DNA of 64,000 nucleotides from NCBI GenBank assembly GCA_963930655.1, contig OZ005608.1, positions 5,890,001-5,954,000 of the forward strand, given 5' to 3'. Numbering within the stretch: the first letter of the stretch is position 1; every line of letters begins with the position of its first letter. Source of the DNA: Myrica gale (Eukaryota; Streptophyta; Magnoliopsida; Fagales; Myricaceae). The position numbers and the translations under genes are program-made. A model generated the notes under the pieces. That model worked only from the letters and a program-made list of their open reading frames with translations, made no database searches and was not told the origin of the DNA. Below, piece after piece: positions 51,901 through 63,291 of this stretch.

Positions 51901-54900
51901 CTTTTTCAGGCACACTTGGAGGATTTGGCTGAGAAAGATGCTACAGAGAAGTCTGATGCTGCAAGAGAAGCCTTTTTAGCAGAGCTTGCACTGGACTCTA
52001 AAAAGGATGTCAGAGGAGGAACTGATGCCTCCAGGCATACACAGGACAAGACAAAGGATAAGAAAAAGAACAAGGAGTACAGGAAAACCAAAGACTCAAA
52101 GGTGCCGATTTTGCTGTCTGGTTTTTTCTTTGACTGAGTGCTAATTAATCCATGTCAAATAGCCCTAATGGTCTGATATTTTATGTGCTTCGCAGGCTAC
52201 CGGAGGTCTCCAGCAGCTCCTGCTTAATCCTGAGACTGACACAATGTACATTTTCCTCTTTACTCATGATTACACACCTCATTCTTTCCAAAACATGGCA
52301 CCATTTAAGTCTTTCCCGTTCTTAATAATGCTAGATATGTCTCTTGCTGTAGTCCATTTCCAGTTGCATCTGATGGTGATCACCAAGACACTGAGATTGT
52401 TGCTTCTGAGAATGGTCATTACTTAATACAATTTGAAGAGGAATTTAGACTTCAATCTAAGCTTGAAGAGGAGGAGAGAAAGCTTGAAGAGTCCTTGGAG
52501 TATCAAAGACGTGTTGAGGCTGAGGCTAAACAGAAGCACCTTGCTGAGCAACATAAGAAATCTACTCGATCATACCCAGAGAGGGTGGCTGAAGGACTGC
52601 ATGATCTTAACTCTGAGTCTGGTGCAGTTGATCAAGAGGTGCATGAACAATTGAAACCTTGTATGCAGGTAAAAATTTCCTGTTTAATGCTCTCTTGTTT
52701 GATTGAGTTTGTGCTCATATTTTCAAGCTCCATTCCCATGGACAATTGGAATGGTGAATCGAATGCTGGATGTAGTATGAGAACCAAAGCCATCCTGGTT
52801 AATTTATGGGAACTTTTATTTAGATATGAACAATGTTTTCACGAACTTGCACCCTTTTAGGAGCACTTGGCACAGGGAGATGGACTCACAAACCATCCAG
52901 AAGACATGCTTCCAAATGGTTCCCTTAGGCCAATAAATTCTTCTCCAGTTGCTTGTACCAAAAAGATTTGTAGTACACGAGACACGACGGCTAAACAAGG
53001 TTGGTAAAAAGTAGGTTTCCAAATGAGGTGTGGGTTTGTTTTAATGGTGGAGATGTTGTAACGGTCTAGTTTGTTTTGCAGTCCCAGGTAATGGAGGAAT
53101 GGCAGAGGATGGTCTCTTGCCATCTGATCGACGGACTGGAAGGAAAGGTAAGCGGCAGAGGAGTTCCAGCAAATTGGTTGATGGAAAGTGTCAAGTCATG
53201 ATGCCAGAGAAGGAAAATATTGAGGTTGGGAGCTTAAAAGAGCAAGATGAATTTCATGACCCTCTCTGTGCAGACAGAGGTGAGTCTTAGATGTTCTCTA
53301 GGATTTCTGCTTTGGTACGATGTTATTTGTTGTATTTTACCCCTCTTCAGCCATTTACAGGCGTGCATTTGGTCTATTGGCCTTCATGGTTCTTTCTATG
53401 AGACAAGCATTGATACTTTCATGGCTTGTTTCCAGAATGTTGGACTGATATAACTTTGTTTCTTTATGTGACAAACAGTTGGCTCTTTTGCTGTAGACAG
53501 TGGAACAAAGACATTGAGACAATTGAAAGTAGAGGAGGAAGAGGAGGAAAGGTTTCAAGCTGACTTTAAACAAGCTGTACGCCAAAGTCTTGGTAAGATT
53601 ATTCTGTTTTCTCTCTGTATAACCTTGTTTTTAGGTTGAGTTATTGATTTATGTGGGGTTAAACTAGGCATTGGGACCTCCAAAGGTCCAGCTATGAGAG
53701 CTGCAATATGAGAAAAGTTGACTGATTAATTAGTTTTTTAGGCTTGGCTGTTCCAATCGCATCTCTATCTTCTTGGGAATTAGGTGGGCTTGGTATTTGG
53801 GCCCAAGTACCTTATTAAAAGTCAAACACTTATGTGCCATTTTTGAACATGTTGATTCCCAAGCAGAATGAACTTCAGCATAATTTGTGGAAATTCTTAC
53901 TGCAGTCAGATTGATTTAACACAGAAAAATACAATAGATAAATAATCTCTTTGGGTGAATGTATGAAGACTATAACTGAACACTGGTACCGGCACTGTGT
54001 ACCGGTAACCGCAGCCCAGCTGTACCGGTACCTGTGGGCAAAAGCGGTGGCAGTTCACCGCTTCCACTGTTTTGTTTAAAGTGTTTTTTTTTTAATTAAC
54101 GGCGTATCTTCAAAACGCACCTCTCTATCTAACACCGGTTACCGCTCACCAGCGGGCAATGGTTACCTGCCTAAACAGACCGGTGCCGACACCTGTTTGG
54201 GGGACACCAGCATGGGTGGTGCCAGTGCTGGTTTGCTGGTGGGGGCAGAAAGCCGCCACCAGCACCGCCCATGCACAGCCCTAATGAAGACTACTCTGGC
54301 TAGGTTGAGACAAACTGAAGGCAAGTTCGTGAGTTTTTTTCATGACAATAGAAAGAGGAAAGAGAGAATTCTTTTAGTCATTAATCTGAAAATAGTAATT
54401 GGGCATGTTTCTTCTATGCGGAATAGGTGGAGCCTTTGACTTCTTGGTTGGGTCAGTTTGGACTTATCTGAGTCATTTTCGATGTATACACATACATACA
54501 TGTAGACTACGCCAAAATGAACTGAATATGTGCGAATTGAAAGCCGAAGTTTTCTAGCTTAAATAACATCTTCCCCATCAGCTTGGCTTCATATTTCTAC
54601 ATATGCATATTTTAAGTGATAAATTTACCTGGGTTTATCATGTAGTGTTGTACCTCAGTCTCATTTGGGCTTGTTAATCTAGTGTAAAATGTTGCCCGAC
54701 AACATAGACTTTAGCCAATTGCTTTAGATGGGGTCAAATCTTGGCAGAATTATATATCCAGTAGCCATTATCAATATATTTACCAGCATTCTCAGAACTT
54801 GGATTCCACATAATCTCCTCTGTGAAGTAGGAATAGTTGCAACTTGTTGAGCTTCTATATATGTTGTGCATCAGACACGTACCATGCTCAAGCACAGAAG

Positions 54901-57900
54901 AAACAGCCCTTGGTGTCAAGTTTGAGTACACAACGGAGGATTTCTCCAGAAGAAGATAAAATTGATGTTTCACCAAATGAAGGCACACCGGTGATGGCGA
55001 CTGGTGTAGATATCGTTGGTACAGGGCTGCAGAATGAAGTGGGCGAGTACAATTGCTTTCTGAACGTTATCATACAGGCACTGAATTATTATTTTTAGTT
55101 ATAGCATCTGTAGATGCAATTTCATTTCTTTCTTTTATGCCATCTTCTCTGGCCTGACCTGCTTTTTTCGTTTCTTTTCTCTCTGACCACAGTCCTTGTG
55201 GCATATAAGACGGTTTCGAGAGGAGTTTCTAAGGAGATCAACATCAGTGCACGTTCATGTAGGTGATCCCTGTGTCGTCTGCGCATTGTATGAAATATTT
55301 ACGGCCCTGAGCATTGCATCTACAGATATGCGAAGAGAAGCAGTGGCCCCTACTTCTTTGAGAATAGCTCTAAGCAACCTGTATCCAGATAGTAATTTCT
55401 TCCAGGAGGTAATTTCATTGGGCTTTGATTGTGTGCCTTGACTCTAGTGCAATTTTCAGATCTGTACACAATTTCATCATGCTTATTACCATGAATGTAG
55501 CCATGGGGATGATCTGGTTTAGTATTCTATACCTAATATAGCTGCAACTGGCAGGCTCAGATGAATGATGCGTCTGAAGTACTGGCAGTGATATTTGACT
55601 GCCTTCATCAATCCTTTGTTAGTGGTTCTACCGTTTCTAATACGGAATCGGTGGAAAGCAACTGCATGGGGTCTTGGGATTGTGCAAGCAATTCCTGTAT
55701 AGTGCATTCCATTTTTGGAACGAACATTTTTGAACGAATGAATTGCTATAGTTGTGGTCTGGAGACGCGACATTTAAAGTATACTTCCTTCTTCCATAAT
55801 ATAAATGCCAGTGCCCTCCGAACCATGAAGGTATGTTGAAGTATATTCTTTTTTGTGCAATCACCTTTTTCTGTTAGATATTTTCAGTAACTGGCTTCTA
55901 TATCACCCTTCAGGTAATGTGTCCAGAGAGCTCCTTTGATGAGCTTTTAAATCTTGTAGAGATGAATCATCAGTTAGCTTGTGATCCTGATGTTGGTGGG
56001 TGTGGGAAGCTCAACTACATCCATCACATTCTCTCAACTCCACCATATGTTTTCACAACAGGTGATATTACTAGTGTTTGGGAAATTTTTTGTTTCAGTA
56101 CTAGTGCTTTATGTTGATACTCAGAATCATATGGTGGGTATTGCAGTTCTAGGTTGGCAGAATACATGTGAAAGTGTTGATGATATAAAAGCAACACTGG
56201 AAACCCTTAGCACGGAGATAGATGTCAGTGTGCTTTATCGTGGTTTAGATCCAAAGAGCACGCATAGCCTGGTTTCAGTGGTATGTACACTGATGAATCT
56301 CAAATCTGGTTTTGATGCATGTATATCAGAATTTTTCATGTATTTGTAAAGTAGGAAGACAGGGATTCAGTACCAAACACTGCTGCTGGAAAATGATCAC
56401 AGAGAGAAATGTTTTCCTGAAAATAGCCTATTTTCTAGTTAGGGTAGAAGAATTTATTTACTTTGATTGCCTTACCCTAAAGGATCTTGTGAGAGATATA
56501 AAAGACCGGAGAGAGATCTTGAGGGAACAAGGTAGCTGTACCCAAGTAAGGGCTATAATGGGTCTGGAGGTTGTTTGGTGGATCCTGCTGGCTTGGGCAT
56601 TGGCTTTGACAGGCTTGGTTGTAGAGAGAGAGAGAGAGAGATCTTTGGATGGATGGAGACACTGCCAGACCAGGCTTTGCAAGTTGTCGCCTAGAGGCAA
56701 TGACGGAGAACTTTCTTTTTCTTTTGGTCATCTAATGGCTGAAATTTCTTGTGGTTTTCCAGGAAGTAATTGGTTTCCTTCCATGAGTAGATTTTGCTGT
56801 TTACCAAGGAAAAGATCTTTTGGTGACTGAGGTTTTCAATAGTGTTGGAGATAGGGTGCTTTCGAATAAGCATGAGTAATCAAATGAAATAAAGCAGCTC
56901 TATAAGACCCAATACCTAGAGCTAACATCATATAACCCAATTGAGACATTGTAGAATAGGCTAAACTTCTCTTAATATCTTTTTGAGCAAGAGCTAAAGT
57001 AGCTCCCAATAGTAATGTTATTATACCTATCGAGGCTATTATATTCATTATGTAGGGTATAACTATGAAAAGAGGAAAAAGCCGAGCTACAAGAAAAATC
57101 CCTGCTGCTACCATAGTAGCAGCATGTATAAGAGCTGAAATAGGAGTAGGTCCTTCCATAGCATCAGGTAACCATACCTGAAGGGGGAATTGAGCAGATT
57201 TAGCAATTGCACCAGAAAATAATAAGAAGGCACACAAAGTAACAAATAAAAAATTAACTGCATTATTCGAAATCAAGTTATTGAATATTTCAAACAAATC
57301 CCGAAATTCTAAACTGCCCGATTCTTGGAAATATACCCCAAAACAACTGAACCCATAATTTTGGTTTGTTACTCCCCTTAAAAAGAAGACTTATACTTGT
57401 GATAGGGTACTCATGATCAGAATTATTATGCGAGTGAAAACGATATAAGTTATAAAGCCTCTTTTTTCTATAGGCACAGATTTTCATCAAGACCGATACT
57501 TCTAATTAGGTAGTTGTTGACACAAGTAGCCTTATTGATGAAAAGAACTTCCACCACTCACCCTTCCCCTTCCCTCTCCACCCCAAATGCCTCCAAACAA
57601 GAATGCAATCATAGTTTTTGTATGCATGCACGTGTGTCAAATTCTATATTCAAAGTGGTTTTGTTCTGCATATTTGGAACTATAATTTTAAGTTGGTTCG
57701 CCAGGACCTTATTGATATGATTCCAATGTCCTATTGTCTCTGATATGTGTTCTATAACTTCTAGGTTTGCTACTATGGGCAACATTATCATTGCTTTGCC
57801 TATAGTCATGACCATTCACAGTGGATTATGTATGACGATAAAACTGTCAAGGTAAAATTCACCTTTCTTTGTAAATTTTGCCATCTGTTCTACCCACTGT

Positions 57901-58015
57901 ACTTTGTTAATCTGTATACTATGTTTAGGTGATTGGTGGTTGGAATGAGGTCCTTGCCATGTGCGAAAGAGGGCACTTGCAACCTCAGGTTCTTTTCTTT
58001 GAAGCTGTAAACTAG
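48974..58015 (+). CDS. Ubiquitin carboxyl-terminal hydrolase-related protein (DUF627/DUF629 + UCH)
   Basis: Fifteen exons in phase encode 1645 residues: 48974-51622, 51709-51837, 51910-52101, 52196-52245, 52353-52668, 52861-52999, 53082-53279, 53479-53592, 54875-55077, 55193-55408, 55555-55830, 55914-56061, 56147-56280, 57765-57851 and 57929-58015. The N-terminus has TPR-like helices (DUF627; [20 protein letters not shown]). A C2H2-like finger lies near residue 390 ([19 protein letters not shown]) in a DUF629 region. Lys/Glu-rich coiled-coil segments follow. The C-terminal C19 peptidase domain has [18 protein letters not shown] (candidate nucleophile Cys1323) and [18 protein letters not shown] (candidate His1597). 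Arabidopsis homologues include At3g47890 and At3g47910. It is predicted to remove ubiquitin or to be a related non-catalytic factor; the key residues seem present. The start is the first ATG in frame. Confidence 0.92.
53973..54283. mobile_element. GC-rich hAT-like MITE in intron 8 of the UCH-related gene
   Basis: A 311-bp block flanked by perfect 10-bp direct repeats ATGAAGACTA (53963-53972 and 54284-54293), of which 8 bp would fit a hAT duplication. The outer ends are weakly inverted (TAACTGAACAC and TTAGGGCTGTGC). The interior is full of ACCGGTAACCGC / GGTTACCGCTC motifs in both orientations. It is GC-rich against an AT-rich intron and far from splice sites. Confidence 0.65.
55078..55192 (+). 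other. GC-AG intron in the catalytic region of the UCH-related gene
   Basis: The exon ends ...CTGAACGTTATCATACAG at 55077 and the intron starts GCACTG, not GT. The acceptor CCACAG|TCCTTGTGG at 55193 is normal. Only this junction gives the conserved [18 protein letters not shown] continuity and keeps the frame. GC donors are a known minority class recognised by the major spliceosome. The next possible GT donor (at AAC|GT) would delete four residues from the catalytic helix. This donor matches the consensus poorly after GC (GCACTG rather than GCAAGT). Confidence 0.7.
56856..57335 (-). pseudogene. ndhF: Plastid-derived ndhF fragment in a UCH-gene intron
   Basis: The minus strand encodes an uninterrupted piece of NdhF, the chloroplast NADH dehydrogenase-like complex subunit: [95 protein letters not shown] and HLITHAYSK. 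It lies antisense inside the intron between exons 13 and 14. It stops matching NdhF abruptly after YSKA (56856) and near 57335. It covers roughly 150 of about 740 codons, with no start or end of the gene. It is a nuclear plastid insertion (NUPT), not a functional gene. The sequence to its right (to about 57500) is of unknown origin. Confidence 0.9.
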
Positions 58016-59180
58016 TCTTCTTGTTGGAACTTGGTCATGTTATTTGCTGCGTCCGAGAGCATTGAGTTTGACGTAGCTTGGCACTCCACTTTTGCTTACG
58101 GTGAGATGCTTTGTTTATATTGATGCAATGCTGCTAACACCGGCGCATTTCAAACAGTGCAACCTGCAATGTTTGGTTTTAGGAAATTGTAAGAAGTTTT
58201 GACATCAAACCAACAGTTACTGTTACATCATCAAGAGTTTTGGAGCAACTGGTCCTAGCAGGGAATGATGATATATTAAAAGAGGTTTCGTTTTCAACTT
58301 AAGGACTTCAGATGATTGAACCGCCTTAAGCGTAGAGATTTTGGTTCTCGCTTCAGAATACTGTTTAGGCATAGTTAGGATATCCATCCCTGGAGTTGTC
58401 CTTTCATTCCTTGGATCTTGTCAATAAGATGGTTTGGTTGGGGAAGAGCATGTTATTATAAAGGTTGCCGGCTGTTTATGCAATGGGGGAGCATATCATG
58501 CTATTTTTACAATCGAATGGAGTGTCGGTTGTTGCCTGGAGCATATAGCTAGTTGTAACAAAACAGTTAATTAGATTTAGAAACTCTTCTACATATTTCT
58601 CCTTTGTGTTAAAAATTTTCCCTCAGTTTATAAGAGTTTTGTATAGATTACCTCACCTCTTCATGCTTATGTGATTAGTATTATTGGGTAACTTGTTGCT
58701 TTTTCTCTTAACTTATTCTTATTTATGTTATTCATTCGATGGTATTCTGCTCATCTTCGTTGGCATACAGAGTGGATTGTAGTTTCTCTGCTGCAGCATA
58801 AACTACTCTACATTGTGTTTTTTTTCCCCTAAGCCTCTACATTGTGTTGTCACTTTCGTCTTTTCTTTATTTTCCATTTTTCAACTATATGTTTTCTGCT
58901 ACTTGTAAGATGCAAACAATATGGCCATTTCCTTAGGTTAAGAGTGCAGCCTTGATGTACCGCTAATAAAGAGAGTTTTTGCTGATTGTTCGCCTATTAA
59001 CAGTTGTGGCCAAGAAGTGTTTATTAGCTGTACCAACTATGAAAGATGATTCAATAGGTTTTTGTGGGATGCTTGACTCACAAGTGGTTGCATTTGTTTG
59101 TTTATTTGTTAAGGTTCGAATTTGGTGATATATATGGTGGTTGTGGTGTTAGATAATTTCAAGTATCCGAGTGCAGGGAA
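58016..59180. other. 3' UTR and spacer after the UCH-related gene
   Basis: AT- and T-rich sequence; no gene recognised. The first several hundred bases are probably transcribed 3' UTR. Confidence 0.5.
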
Positions 59181-59599
59181 AATAAACGGAATTTTTTTTT
59201 TTGGGTAAGTAAGATAGTATTAAACATACCGAAAGGTTTGGCTAACACAGCCTACAATAAGAGGGGTCAAACATCCCCAGTCCTACAAAAATAAACAGAA
59301 TATCATAGCAGCAGGCAAATAAGCAAACAATTACGGAGCAGCAACCTGTTCATTTCCAAATAGAATCCATCAAACCCCAATGACCAGCAAGTTCTTCATC
59401 TCGTGGAGACCTCCGGAAGCCCCTAAGGGAATTCATTTTAGACTGCACTGCAAATTCAACCTCCTTAAACACAAAGATCATTTTCCGCTTACCCCTGCCA
59501 TTGGGGTTTGATGGATATTTGGGCAGAGGAGCTATTTGGTACACCGATGTGGACTTTGACAACCCGGTTGAGGACTCTGAAAAAGCTGAATAAGGATCA

Positions 59600-60058
59600 T
59601 TTCTCCAACCTCTAACAATTTCTCCAACCTCTCAGTTAGAGTTTTAGAAGCCAAGGAAAAAATGGAGTTGGCGCAGAAGCTTGTAATCCAGTATCCTATG
59701 TGCTCGACTAATGTTGGCAATGAGTGTCGGGAAGTGAAAGAATACATACAGTTGAGACGAGATGAAGAAAGTTTCTATCGTCAGAAGTCGAGAGTCCAAT
59801 GGCTTGATCTTGGGGATGAGAATACTAGATTTTTCTTTAAATCTGTCAGGAATTTTCAAAAGCAAATCAAGGCTTAGTTCACTCACAAGAGACGATGGGT
59901 CAGAAATCATGGACCATGAGGAGATTAAGAAGGAGGCTCAATGTTTTTTTCAAAATTTATGGGATGAGCAGTGCAACCAAGACCCCATTGACCGCTCTTG
60001 GGTGGAGCAGAAAATTAGTAACAAGCTTAATGCAGATCAGATTCTAGTGCTTGTGTAG
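59600..60058 (+). pseudogene. LINE ORF2 fragment (inverted within the element)
   Basis: The plus strand encodes part of the linker between endonuclease and reverse transcriptase of plant L1 ORF2: SFYRQKSRVQWLDLGDENTR, FFFKSVRNF, then after a frame change SRLSSLTRDDGSEIMDHEEI and KKEAQCFFQNLW. The pattern (K)SR.QWL.LGD.NT.FFH.S...I..L.D.DG is a hallmark of the family. One frameshift near 59850-59875 and truncation at both ends show it is dead. It stops exactly where the minus-strand ORF1 remnant begins. Confidence 0.8.
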
Positions 60059-60059
60059 A

Positions 60060-60890
60060 GTTGTTGACAGGTGTACCAGGTTCCACAGACGCCTCCATAG
60101 ATTGGATACAGGGCGTGGTGCACGGGGACACAAGTTGCACCTCATTATTCTTAAGACAAGGGATAGAGATTTTAGATAAATGGATCCCCAAAGCAGAACC
60201 GGATTCAGCCCTTGGTTCCTTCCCTTTCCTTCTTTTAACCTCATTCCACTCCTGGGTTGAATCTATAGGTATACTTGACACATTCGGAACCCCCACATTG
60301 CCCACTGGTAAATTGACCAACTTCCGACCACATTTACTAGTATTGTGTCCAAAGCAGTTACACCAAGTGCAAACTACAGGTTCCCAATCATACTACACAT
60401 GCACAGTGAATTCATGCCCTTCAAATCCCATGACGTCGACTGAATCTAACCAATTCCTTAGCTGCCTGTACTTCAATGCACACTCTAGCAAAACTTATTC
60501 ATTTTTTCTCTGACGTCAACCGATTAGAGTAAAGAGGCTTACCCACCTTGCTAGAGACATAACTCAACACATCAGCAGACCAACATTCAAGGGGAATACC
60601 ATACAATTTTTTTTTTGATGAATAGGAATACCATACAATTTAACCCACAAAGGAGCCAAACTAAGCTCCTCCTTCAAAAGACTAAGGTTAGGCTGCCATT
60701 TCTTGAGAAGAATTGGGCGATTGACCATGTGCCACGGTCCTCCTTCCAATACAATCTCTGCCTCCAAGACTCTTGACCCCACAAATTGGGTATCGACACC
60801 ATCCTTGGACTGCTCCCCAAGGGAAACTCCCACGGAATCCCCCCCAATGTCTATGACAAGCTGGTTAGGGCTACTAACCACACATGGGCC
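60060..60890 (-). pseudogene. LINE ORF1 remnant (DUF4283 and CCHC zinc knuckle)
   Basis: The minus strand encodes LEAEIVLEGGPWHMVNRPIL, LKKWQPNLSLLKEELSLAPL and WVKLYGIP (60640-60800), the DUF4283 domain of plant L1 ORF1/gag-like proteins. Further on comes a zinc knuckle, CTWCNCFGHNTSKC (near 60330-60375). Stops and frameshifts separate the parts, and a 32-bp duplication/insertion at 60593-60641 breaks the DUF4283 domain. These proteins bind LINE RNA in the ribonucleoprotein. Confidence 0.8.
60593..60641 (-). mobile_element. Tail-only retro-insertion inside the LINE ORF1 remnant
   Basis: A perfect 17-bp direct repeat, GGAATACCATACAATTT, at 60593-60609 and 60625-60641 flanks only 15 bp (seven T, then GATGAATA). 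Read on the minus strand this is TATTCATC followed by a short poly(A). Length and identity of the repeat make it a convincing target-site duplication around a retrotransposon copy reduced to its tail. Confidence 0.75.
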
Positions 60891-61146
60891 ATCAAAAGGG
60901 AAAAGAGAGAAAGGAAATAAGAAGGAGAGAAGGGAGAGAGGGAAAGCCCCTCTACCCAGGCGAAAAAAACCTTACCGTACCGATGTCGCGAAGGGGGTTC
61001 TTGCTGATTTCTTTTGTTAACGGGCGCTGCCACCATCAGATTCCTTTCTCTGTGTTTTCTTCTCAATAAACGGAATTGATAAGTGATAAAAGGCACTTGA
61101 AGTTCAAAAAAGCATTAGTGATCGTTGGTGACAAATTAAAGTCTCA

Positions 61147-61340
61147 GGGTCCGTTTGCCATAAAAAGTTTCACAAAATTTTATACCCTCTCACAATAAAA
61201 TATTTCAATATAATCTCTCTCTCCCATCAAATCATAACTTTTCACTAAAAAAAATATAAAAAATTATCTCTCTTCACTTTTTCACTAAACCCAATACCTA
61301 AAATTTTAACAACACAAAAATTTTACAACACAAACCCACC
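61147..61340 (-). mobile_element. Tourist/PIF-like MITE, copy 4
   Basis: A 194-bp reverse-orientation member of the family also found at 7838, 37827 and 48253. It starts GGGTCCGTTTG and ends CAAACCCACC, and shares CTCTTCACTTTTTCACTAAA and ACACAAACCCACCATT with copy 2. The flanks (TCA and ATT) do not form a clear duplication. The segment TTTTCACTAAA occurs twice inside. Confidence 0.7.
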
Positions 61341-63291
61341 ATTCCTGCAAAACTAAAAACCATCTGGACCCGAAATAACCGAATAAAAGAATCATGAGAT
61401 TCTGTAGGTAAAATGTCAAGGCGACATGTCTTTCAAATGGGAGCTTATTGGTTATAATCTTCAATAATAAAAATATCTCGACTTAACTGTGGTGAGAGGC
61501 TGGTGTTCAGAATTTTGTGGCGTTAAGCCTTCCAATATAACTATACTGGATTAGTTTCATCCAAATTCGGTGCACAGAGATTGTCCCTAATTATAAAACG
61601 AAAAAAAAAATCTCAACCATCATAAATGACAATTTTACTATATAAAAAATGTCGATACCTAAAAAAATCTGTTAATATTAGAACATTGTAATTGTTTGCT
61701 TGGATTATGTGATACAATCATTTATGTATATGCATAATGCTTAGTCATTGGAGTTTAGACTTTGGTAGTGGCAGTAATATTTTGTTAGACATTTGTATAT
61801 TTTTTATTTGGACCTTGTATGAATTATTGTAATTTAATTTAATTTTTGGTTTATATTGTGTGCCAATATTGTATGCACGTATGGGTAAAAAATAAAATGG
61901 CCATAGAACCAAAATGATAATAATTTAATATAGCCAAAATTTTATTTATTGTTCGTATCAATTATCAAGTGACACAATTACATGCATTTTAGATAAATGT
62001 TCTATTTTAAAATTTTGGATTAATGTTTATTTTATATTAATTTATGATGAGTATAACAGAAAAATTTGGCCAACATGCCTAAAAATTATTTTTGGTCCAT
62101 TAGGACCAAAATAAAATCTCATGAAAAAAAATTCACATATTGAAATAAAAAATTACAGTTCCATCCGGTATTTATCAGAATGGAATAAGAATAAAAAAAA
62201 TTGGATTATGATTGGTACTAGTACCGGAATAGTTCATTCTAATTCCATCCGTTCCGATATCCACTCTTACCAATTATCTCGGGTTTGTTTGAAATAAAGA
62301 TGGGTCCATTCCGATTTCGATACTAACCAGAATATCATATTTGGTTCAGATTCTATTCCAGTTGAATACTTTAGCCCTATTTAAAAATAAAAAACAAGAA
62401 CCGAAAATATCCAATCTTGAAAAATGCCAAAAATGCATTCTCGTTCCAACTTTGACCGAAATATTTGGCCACCTATTTGGAAAGGGGTTTAAGTTTTGGT
62501 TTTGGTTTCAAATTTTGAAGATTAAAATATGTTTTAGAATAGGGATATGTTTGGTTAGTGAAGTTTTGACTCATTTATTTAATATTGTATTTAACAATAT
62601 TTTTCTTTTAGTAATCATTATATTTTAAAAAATATTAACACAATTAAAATTAATTTACAAATATTAGGGGAAAAATATAACATGTGGAGAAAAACATAAA
62701 AATATTTACTCCAATATAAAATTATTAGAAAATATCAAAATAACAAATAAATATTCATAAAATAATTAAGGGAATTGTATAAAATATAAAAAAATAAGTT
62801 TGCAAAACTTATTAATTGCTATAAATTAAAAATATAAGAAAAACATAAAATAAAAGGCATCACCAATAAAATATTAGGATTTAGGACTCGTAAACTCCGT
62901 ACAGTTGTCCCTAACGGTCATACTTGGAAAGAAGCATTCACCAATAATCTCGGTTCCCTCTTCAATCTCTACTTTTACTCAGTCTTCTCCCCATCCAGCA
63001 AAATTCGGTCATACGAGAACCGTTCAGAGCAAGATACTCTACCCATTTCAGTTCCAACAGTCTCCTCTCTCCCTTTACCATTTCTTTCACGTTCTTCTTC
63101 ATTATGACCATTATCTCTTTTATACCGTTACTCTGTTTCTTTTTTGTTTCAATTTTTTTTATTTCTTTCACGTTCTTCTTTACCATGACAATCCTTTTGT
63201 CCTCCCCCTCTTCCTTCCCGATCATCAAACTTTGCTTCTTGTGTTTGCAATAAGGTTATCATATTAACTTGCACCATAAGGTGGTGTAAAC
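61341..63291. other. AT-rich spacer and 5' flank of the LOB-domain gene
   Basis: No recognisable protein on either strand. The stretch 62160-62600 contains loosely repeated ATTCCATTCCGAT-like motifs, and 62640-62880 is extremely AT-rich. The last few hundred bases should hold the promoter of the gene starting at 63292; no unambiguous TATA box was identified. Confidence 0.5.

Larger units (their letters stand above)
59194..61064 (-). mobile_element. Truncated, internally inverted LINE (L1-like) with 13-bp target duplication
   Basis: Direct repeats AATAAACGGAATT flank the element (59181-59193 and 61065-61077). On the minus strand it starts with 5' sequence and an ORF1 remnant (60060-60890). 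It ends at 59194 with ATACTATCTTACTTACCC and a poly(A) tail (poly-T on the plus strand). Between them an ORF2 segment (about 59600-60058) lies in the opposite orientation. The tail, the variable-length duplication and the gene content identify an L1-type non-LTR retrotransposon. It is too short and too damaged to be active. Confidence 0.85.

Noticed and set aside
57335-57500. Continuation of the plastid insertion to about 57500
   Set aside because: The translated sequence did not match NdhF or another plastid protein I could name, so the NUPT call was limited to 56856-57335.
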